Shown here piece after piece: positions 58,601 to 64,000 of a stretch of 64,000 bases of DNA (positions within the stretch are counted from its first letter, which is position 1; each line of letters begins with the position of its first letter). The stretch covers positions 62,001-126,000 of the forward strand of contig JACGCK010000093.1 of the NCBI GenBank assembly GCA_014925825.1, written 5' to 3'. The notes beneath the pieces were generated by a model that worked only from the letters and a program-made list of their open reading frames with translations, was not told the DNA's origin and searched no databases. Both the position numbers and the translations under genes were made by a program. This stretch comes from Pholiota molesta. Its lineage: Eukaryota > Basidiomycota > Agaricomycetes > Agaricales > Strophariaceae.

Positions 58601-59660
58601 CTCTGAGAGAACAACCCTTGTGAAGGAAGTACATACGGTTGACGCTCATCAAACCGGCGCTTTCGCCTTCCACGCTTCCCTTAAGATTGACGCGCCTAAC
58701 CGTAATGTCCGTCGTCGACTGGAAATGGACACCAAAGCGAAAGGCAAAGCTAAGGAAGTTGAAAGCGAGTTCCGTTTGCCTCGTGCCGTACGTCGTCAAA
58801 AACTCAAGTCTAGGCAGAATATTTTATCTCCTTCGGGCAAGACATTGAGTGAGGACGTTCTTGGAGATGTCGGGGTATCTAAGGGCAAGAGCTTCGGCTC
58901 CACTCTCGATACTACCGCCTCTGGGAGCACCCCCTCCTCTGAGATCCTTGTCGCCAAGAAAGGACGATCTCTGCCGGAAGGACTGGGTTCCTTAGGTTCA
59001 CGAGCCTTGCAGATCCGCGCTAAAGTACACTCCTTGAGTAACGAGGACTTCGATGCCAGAATGGACACAGGCGCAGATATCACGCTCATGTCAGAAGAGT
59101 TCTACAACTCGTTCTCTGACCTGCCTCGCCTCAAGGAAGGTCTGCGAATGAAGCTCTACCACTTGACGGGAAATGCCAAAGTCTTGGGTTATGTGCGGAC
59201 GACGCTTTTTGCGGTGGCGAATGACGGCACGATTGTCAGCTTTGAACTTGAAGCATATGTAGTGAAAGGCATGCGGGTGCCACTCTTGATCGGCGAAGAC
59301 TTCCAGACCACTTACGAGTTAGGTCTGGAACGACATGCTTCAGGACATTGTGAAGTCAAAGTAGGGCGCGACTCTACCCTGACCATTCCGGCTTCATCGA
59401 CTCTGAGTGTGGAGTTGGGCTTCGAAGTTCGTCAAGCCTACACCACGCAATCTTTTGTACGCTCTAAAGCGGTGCGCCGCGGCAAAGCTAAGGCTCGGTT
59501 TGACTCAAAGGAGTCGGTCGTCACCGCGGTAGAAGATGTTCTTATCTCACCCGGGTCAGTGCACAACGTGAAGATTGATGGGGCATTCGGCGATGTGATG
59601 CCTAGGGTCTGCATCAGAGCGCTCGAGGGGACTTCGGAGAGGGTAGAAGACGAGGGATGA
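55623..59660 (+). CDS. Ty3/Gypsy-type retrotransposon Gag-protease polyprotein
   Basis: A single uninterrupted frame of 1345 codons without introns. Residues 1-60 are Ser/Lys-rich. After a long N-terminal region comes a polyglycine tract (about residues 565-645). A Gag capsid-like domain follows at about 655-840: LPSWDGRGKSVIDYLSEMAG, WTGNAKRWWEALPMAEQVYF, IRNQFLDETWVRDRTQEFEE, SPLDFIQRRIRYHSFLF. A Ser/Glu-rich linker leads to a CCHC zinc knuckle at about 928-941 (C-F-I-C-T-S-P-K-H-F-Y-R-D-C). The retropepsin-like protease has its catalytic D-T-G-A at about 1146 (RMDTGADITLMSEEFYNSF) and the second conserved strand VPLLIGEDFQTTYELGL. The frame stops at 59658-59660 and no reverse transcriptase, RNase H or integrase follows. 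The intact frame argues for recent activity or mobilisation in trans. Confidence 0.85.
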   Translation: MTKSASKSKEKDRSSTTSLPSNLPRTRTTNNSRAAALESTSDSASLPSGKPSKRVSIMEEPDRDAFPPGNPSPLRLSEPILTLANPEALSTGGDEGLGSLNVPGGYYTPRFTGISAASSSAPSLSSLVRGVTPSGSESTINGRDAEGMVAPFPRVFDGIEQAAHLDLYIEPLHWSVIKYHALYDPNSDVDPLHKFGAVDGYLPGRTPEECMELRDVVFRWTLPHNQFIWEDLPSAVETFAEYEFSVRDLIPTDLDDTTCYSVLPARLLAFGHTIIALSQVIQGLSEFLREDSKAVFSIDPGFVMLRLLAWHDNPTEMVLTVPILQERSIIAIRHCKKLFNRIRRSFLTFDEAESVTSYNSTNAEERENYLSRSPLSVITRLASHKDLGRSLNDDTRAAVESLTARRTQLGRPDIHRMPYVRRVGTPAITAPARASAERQAYVASVENSQYAPGVAAGVNQVEESVSSFLARRNASTAPASISSIARNHAVSTLPGVGRFPSLPSAPDAQRVSLPTEGHSSARRGVLPMSASAIASSQAKPETTAPPTQGWTSYKFSQPPIFPPGRGSGGGGGGGGGGGGGGGGGGGGGGGGGGGGGGGPGPGHGIAFNDDHGGGGGGGGGGGGGGGGGGGGGDGNGGSGGGGNPSEWQVNPKLNLSSLPSWDGRGKSVIDYLSEMAGFARLSERMKRDIAQVASYKWTGNAKRWWEALPMAEQVYFSRHWDNMLMGIRNQFLDETWVRDRTQEFEEMRFRQASHSKESPLDFIQRRIRYHSFLFDSDTDGRGAVSRILRTQPVEWGATLNEEACPTILELLKVASRMGKSLESQYILNESLRQPASSSIKTNPFSKSSSGSSFKRRNANVAERREDEEKSSEEESSSEEEEEERKDVFAATSRRGPVKPRSNFPGGKTIDGYSFARDDSVSSDRLPNGGCFICTSPKHFYRDCPHFGRFQSLRSANMIHVDWDPDQEKEWDREYLAMIVESRASATSSAYDKTSERTTLVKEVHTVDAHQTGAFAFHASLKIDAPNRNVRRRLEMDTKAKGKAKEVESEFRLPRAVRRQKLKSRQNILSPSGKTLSEDVLGDVGVSKGKSFGSTLDTTASGSTPSSEILVAKKGRSLPEGLGSLGSRALQIRAKVHSLSNEDFDARMDTGADITLMSEEFYNSFSDLPRLKEGLRMKLYHLTGNAKVLGYVRTTLFAVANDGTIVSFELEAYVVKGMRVPLLIGEDFQTTYELGLERHASGHCEVKVGRDSTLTIPASSTLSVELGFEVRQAYTTQSFVRSKAVRRGKAKARFDSKESVVTAVEDVLISPGSVHNVKIDGAFGDVMPRVCIRALEGTSERVEDEG
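57319..57551 (+). repeat. GGC/GGA repeat tract encoding polyglycine in Gag
   Basis: Two runs of GGA/GGC codons (57319-57413 and 57459-57550) flank a short insert reading GPGPGHGIAFNDDH. On the opposite strand they read as polyproline in an open frame, which is a mirror frame and not a gene. Confidence 0.85.
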
Positions 59661-60800
59661 GATATGGATGTAACCCTATCCTAGGGAAGCAGTATATGGA
59701 TGCTCAGCCCGAACCAAGTGCGCTGTAAGGCAGCCGCCTATGCCGACATGTTACCCTTGACGGGGGTCAGGTAACCCATGACTGGGGCCGTGTTACCCAG
59801 GGCGGGGGTCCTATCACCCAGGTCAGGGAGCGAGACAGCTGGTCATGGCTAGCAGGGTTGTAGATCCTCTACGAAGGTGTTGTGGTTCAGGTCAAAGGTT
59901 ATATCATAAGGAGAGAGGCTGCATGGTGGCAACCTCAACTACAGGACATGTGACTATCATGTGACTACCATGTGATCTACAGTCCTCTGTACAAGTACCT
60001 AAGTATCCAGTCGTCACAGTGCCCCCCACTTGTCCAGAGGGCATGTACTCTAATGGAAAAAAGCATAAAACATATAGGTAAAAATAGAAAGAAAAATGAA
60101 TCACAATGGCCCCCCAAATTAGGCCAAAATAATATAAAGTAAAAATTTTGGGAAGAATAAGCAAGAAAATAAAATAAGAGAAAAAGGAAAAAATTTGGTT
60201 TCCAAATTCTCTGACCTTCCAAGGTAGATCTACAAGAGATCAAAGAGGGAATAGAGGATGGCTTCCTAACTCCAGATAGGAGAGTCAACCAATCCTAAGG
60301 CATCCTCCAAGAGCTAGAGCAAAGCTCTAGACTAGCTCTACAGATCTAGAAGGATCTGAGAGGATACAGAGGATAGCTTCCCTGCTCCATATAGGAGAGT
60401 CAGCCACTCCTGGCACTCCAGCATCCTAGAGGAGCTAGGGGCATAGCCATACGGTAGCTCCTCCAAGGGATCATAGCCTGATCCCAGACATAGGGATAGA
60501 TAGGGTAATAGGAGGACCCATGGTCCTACCCCCTACCCCTGCCCCCCACTTCTTTCGGTGTGCAGGCCAGACAGCGGGCATAGGATGAGGCATGTCTAGG
60601 AATGGGCAGCTAAAGAAGTACAGAGGAAGAAAAAGAGGAAAAGAAAATCCAGGGCCACAGAGTGGAAAGAAAAAGGAAAGGACAGAGTAGACTCTGGCAG
60701 GTGGAAAGAAAAGCAAAAAAAAGGGATAAGAATGGAAAGAAAAAGGGCCCACTGGTCAGGATATGCTAAATGAGCTCAGCAGGAGGGAAGGAAAGCCTAG
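59661..60800. other. LTR-like or retroelement 3' region
   Basis: No reverse transcriptase or integrase frame. CATGTGACTA-type phrases repeat near 59945-59975. GTGCCCCCCACTT (60020) and CTGCCCCCCACTT (60539) repeat. Two related 60-bp blocks with AGAGGAT-(G/A)-GCTTCC...TAGGAGAGTCA lie at about 60250 and 60372, and a hairpin GAGCTAGAGC with GCTCTAG lies at about 60311-60335. This resembles LTRs of mushroom retroelements, though no 5' counterpart is in the window. Confidence 0.4.
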
Positions 60801-61260
60801 CATGTTCGAAACTTCGTCGTTTTGCGCGTATAAGGGCTTGAAAGATGCGTCTTCGCAATCGTAACAGAGCCAAAAAAATTTGCGTGGAAAACGGAGCAGC
60901 CGTTCCGGAGATATAGGACAATCTTCATTGAAGGGTAGGAAGAGGAGGAAAGGGGATGGTAAATTCGAATGTGCATCGTTTCATGCGAGTAAGGGCTTGA
61001 AAGTTGCGTCTTCGCAAACGTTACAAGTTACAAAAAAAACCGCATGAGAATCGAAAGCATCGTTCCAGAGATACGGGCCAATCTTTCCTGAAGGGTAGGA
61101 AGAGGAGGAAAGGGGATGGTAAATTCGAATGTGCATCGTTTCATGCGAGTAAGGGCTTGAAAGTTGCGTCTTCGCAAACGTTACAAGTTACAAAAAACCG
61201 CATGAGAATCGAAAGCATCGTTCCAGAGATACGGGCCAGTCTTTCCTGATGATGAAGTTG
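60800..61260. repeat. Short-unit start of the satellite array (about 160-bp units)
   Basis: The phrase AAGGGCTTGAAAG-(A/T)-TGCGTC recurs with GGGCTTG at 60834, 60993 and 61153, spacing 159 and 160 bp. The second and third units are nearly identical, differing mainly in the length of an A-run. The same phrase marks one half of the longer unit downstream. Confidence 0.85.
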
Positions 61261-64000
61261 GAAGGAATGATGAGGAGTGGATGATGTCCCGGAATATTCC
61301 ACTGAATAGATCGTCATGTTCTTGAGCTCGATAGAACCGGAGAGTCGAGGTGAATACAAATCCGAAGCCTCCAGGAGGGGACCTGCCATGGTTACCAAGA
61401 GCGAACTTAGTCTCAGATCAGAGCACTGAAATGAGACATATGGTCCAGTTCACTCAAATTTCGTTCGTTTGGCCTGCGCAGGGGCTTATTCGACGCGGCC
61501 TGCGTAGCCTAACACGCCGTAAAAATTTGCTAAGGGATTGGATGTCTGGTTCTTGAGAAACGGCCAAATCTTCGCTCTAGTGATAGAGATGGAGGGAAAG
61601 GAGGAAGATGGGCCCCCCAGAGTGTTCCACTGGTCAAAACAGGGTGATCTGGGTGTCGTTAGAACCGGACAAAGAAGGAGAAGTCGAATCCCGAAGCAGA
61701 ATAGGGCTAGAGGCGATGGAAGCCAAAAAGAGAACGAAATTTCGGACCAGAGGTCCAAAATAGACAAAAGTGCACTCCTCATCGAGAATTCCAAAGATTC
61801 GCTCGAGCAGGGGCTTGAAAGATGCGCCCTGCGCGGCCCAGCACAGCGCAAAAAGCCGCGAAGCAACCGCAGGTCCGGTTCTTGAGTTATAGTCCAATAT
61901 GCATTGAAGGTACTGATCAAGGGGAGGAAGAGGTAATGGGCCCCCCAGAATGATCTACTGCATAGAATTGGACGTTCTTGCACTCGTTAAAACCGGGCGA
62001 GCAAGGCGAGCTCGAATCCAAAAGGATATTGTGAGTCCATGAGCTGGTTGCTGAGATCGAGCGAAATTTCTGGACAGAGCTCCGAAATGGGCCAAGGAAT
62101 TTTACTTGTCCAAATAGCCATCGTTCTCCACATTCAAGGGCTCAAAAGAAGCGGCTTGAGGAGTAGAAACAAACGCAAAAATAACCGACAGGTTCTGAAG
62201 AGCTGATCCGGATATATTGCCCAATCTCTGCCCAAGGTAGAAAGTATGGGACAGGGAGAAGGAGATCAGGCATCTCGGAACATTCTACTGTGTAGAATTC
62301 GACGTTCTTGAGCTCGTTAGAACCGTATGAATGAGTCGAGCTCGAATCCAAAAAGAGCTAACGAATTGAAGCAGTAGTTGTTGAGATCCGGAATGAAGTG
62401 ACTCTAGAGAGCCCAAATGACTGAAAGGGCAGAAGTCGGTTGAATGTCGCTCGTTCTCGTCGCGCAGGGCATCGTTAGATGCGTATAAGCGAGCTCTTGA
62501 GGCCTCAAAAAACCGCGGGTCAATCTGAGCAGTTTTCACAGAGATATGAGACAATCTCTGGTCATAGGATGATCAAGAGAGAGCCAGTGTAGATGGCAAA
62601 GTCCCAGGATGATCTACTGCTCGGAATCTAATGATCTTGGGCTCATTAAAACGGGACGGATGAGTAGATCTCGAATCCGAAATCCGTTTATGAGTAGACT
62701 CCGCGGTTGATGAGAACGAAATTGATGTCTCATCAGGAGGCTGAGATGACTGTAAAGTCATAGCTCGGGCGATACACAACGGTTTGGAACGTTCAAGGGC
62801 GCTTTCAAACGAGGCGAACAAGGGCTTTCCAGCGCAAAACACCGCGTAATGATAGACTAAGCGGTTGAGGAGATATGGCCCAACTCTGCTCAGAACAGGA
62901 GCAATGGAGGAGCATGAGGACATGCCAGTATTTTGGAAGGTTCTCCTGTTCGGAATGGGATGATCTTGGGCTCGATAGAACCGGACGGATGAGGCGAGCT
63001 CGAATCCGAAGAGATCACCCAGATACGGGCAGTCGTTGATGAGAACGAATTTGGTTTCACATCAGGAGACCAAAATGTCTCAAAGGCCATATCTCGCTTG
63101 GAAATCGCTTGCTAGACACGCGCAGGGCCTCGTTGGAAACGCCTCGACAAGCGCGACGGAGCGCAAAAAACCGCGCGACAATCCATGGACTGGTTGAGGA
63201 GAAGCGGATGAATCTGTCCTCAGAGTAGGAACAGCAGGGCAGGAGGACATCGAAGATTTCGGAGATGTTGTCTGCTCGGAATTCAATGATCTTGGGCTCT
63301 CCAGAACCTGACGGATGAGCCGAGCTCGAATCCGAAAAGACCTTAATGATCCGGGGTCTGGGAGGCGAGAACGAATCGATTTCGTCTCAAGACATCGAAA
63401 TGTCTCATCATCCGCTTCTCACTCAAAAGTGGAGTGTCTGGGGTTATTGAAGGTGCATTCGATATCGATTTGATAAGGCCCACAAGCAGCAAAAAAACGC
63501 TTGGCAATCCATGGAACGGTTGAGGAGAAGCAGATGCATCTCTGTTCTTAGACCAGAAACTGAGGAGCATGAGAACATGCAGAGATTTCGGAGACTTCCT
63601 GTGCTCGGAATCCAACAATCTTGGGTTTGAAAGAACCGGACGGATGAGACGAGCTCGAATCCGAAGAGATCTTGATGGTCCGAGGTTTGGAAGGCGAGAA
63701 CGAATCAATTTCGTCTCAGGACATCGAAATGTCTCAGCATCTGTTTCTCACTCAAGAGTGGAATGTTTGGGGTGATTGAAGGCGCATTCGATATCGTCTT
63801 GACAAGCTCCACAAGCTGCAAAACACCGCTTGGCGATCCATGGAACGGTTGGGGGAAACAGATGAATCTCTGTTCTTAGACCAGGAACAGAGGAGCATGA
63901 GGACATGCAGAGATTTCGAAAACTTCCTGTGCTCGGAATCCAACGATCTTAAGCTTGAAAGAGCCGGACGGATGAGACGAGCTCGAATCCGAAGAGATCT
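61260..64000. repeat. Satellite array with a period of about 328 bp
   Basis: A diverged direct repeat runs to the window edge. The phrase GAACCGGACGGATGAG...GAGCTCGAATCCGAA or its variants is anchored at 61337, 61665, 61993, 62323, 62652, 62981, 63307, 63635 and 63964, giving spacings of 328, 328, 330, 329, 329, 326, 328 and 329 bp. A second phrase derived from the 160-bp unit (GGGCTTG or GGGC) is anchored at 61482, 61811, 62139, 62467, 62797 and 63125 with the same period. Copies near the right edge are the most alike (the last two share runs such as TTTCGTCTCA-GGACATCGAA). Period is not a multiple of three, and the open frames here are not called as genes. Confidence 0.88.

Noticed and set aside
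60800..64000. CRISPR-like array, suggested by regular direct repeats.
   Set aside because: The whole unit is repeated with no unique spacers, periods are 160 and 328 bp, and the genome is eukaryotic.

Overview
The window is nuclear DNA of a mushroom-type basidiomycete (Agaricomycetes). The genes carry many short introns of about 50-70 bp with GT...AG ends, the intergenic gaps are short in the gene-rich part, and the recognisable proteins (phenylalanine ammonia-lyase, Trk potassium transporter, Csc1/DUF221 channel, serine-rich cupredoxin, mitochondrial arginine-type carbamoyl-phosphate synthase) are of fungal type. Gene models below were assembled by eye from reading frames and splice signals, so outer ends are firmer than internal exon borders.

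Layout. 0.7-4.4 kb: Trk-type potassium transporter (+). 5.4-6.2 kb: small conserved-looking gene with apparent single-base frame breaks. 7.0-7.9 kb: secreted, probably GPI-anchored cupredoxin. 8.3-13.0 kb: tandem duplication of a whole gene with its flanks, giving two paralogous four-helix membrane proteins. 13.9-15.2 kb: GC-rich low-complexity DNA with three consecutive hairpins, then about 1 kb of AT-rich DNA. 16.4-17.1 kb: TIM22 (+). 17.9-21.7 kb: Csc1/OSCA-like calcium-permeable channel (-), divergent from a very acidic, SUMO-interaction-motif-rich nuclear-type protein at 22.5-29.6 kb (+). 29.8-31.6 kb: DUF1917/BLES03-like gene (-). 32.8-33.7 kb: FCF1 (-). 35.7-38.4 kb: phenylalanine ammonia-lyase (+). 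38.9-40.6 kb: FAD-dependent amine/sarcosine-type oxidase (+). 40.8-44.9 kb: carbamoyl-phosphate synthase large chain (-).

From 46 kb the window turns into mobile and repetitive DNA. A complete 6.5-kb DNA transposon (46073-52595) has perfect 34-bp terminal inverted repeats and a perfect 8-bp target duplication; it carries a transposase with an N-terminal zinc finger and a second set of exons I cannot name. It is followed by a gene whose 5' end I cannot find (53.1-53.8 kb), a Ty3/Gypsy-type Gag-protease reading frame of 1345 codons with a long polyglycine tract and no reverse transcriptase after it, LTR-like DNA, and at the right edge a satellite array of about 328-bp period that starts with units of about 160 bp.

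The host genes are mostly unrelated housekeeping functions (ion transport, protein import, rRNA processing, arginine and phenylalanine metabolism) and do not look like a cluster. The most interesting material is the intact transposon with its self-complementary ends and subterminal repeats, the dinucleosome-length satellite, and the acidic SUMO-interaction-motif protein with exon-duplicated repeats.
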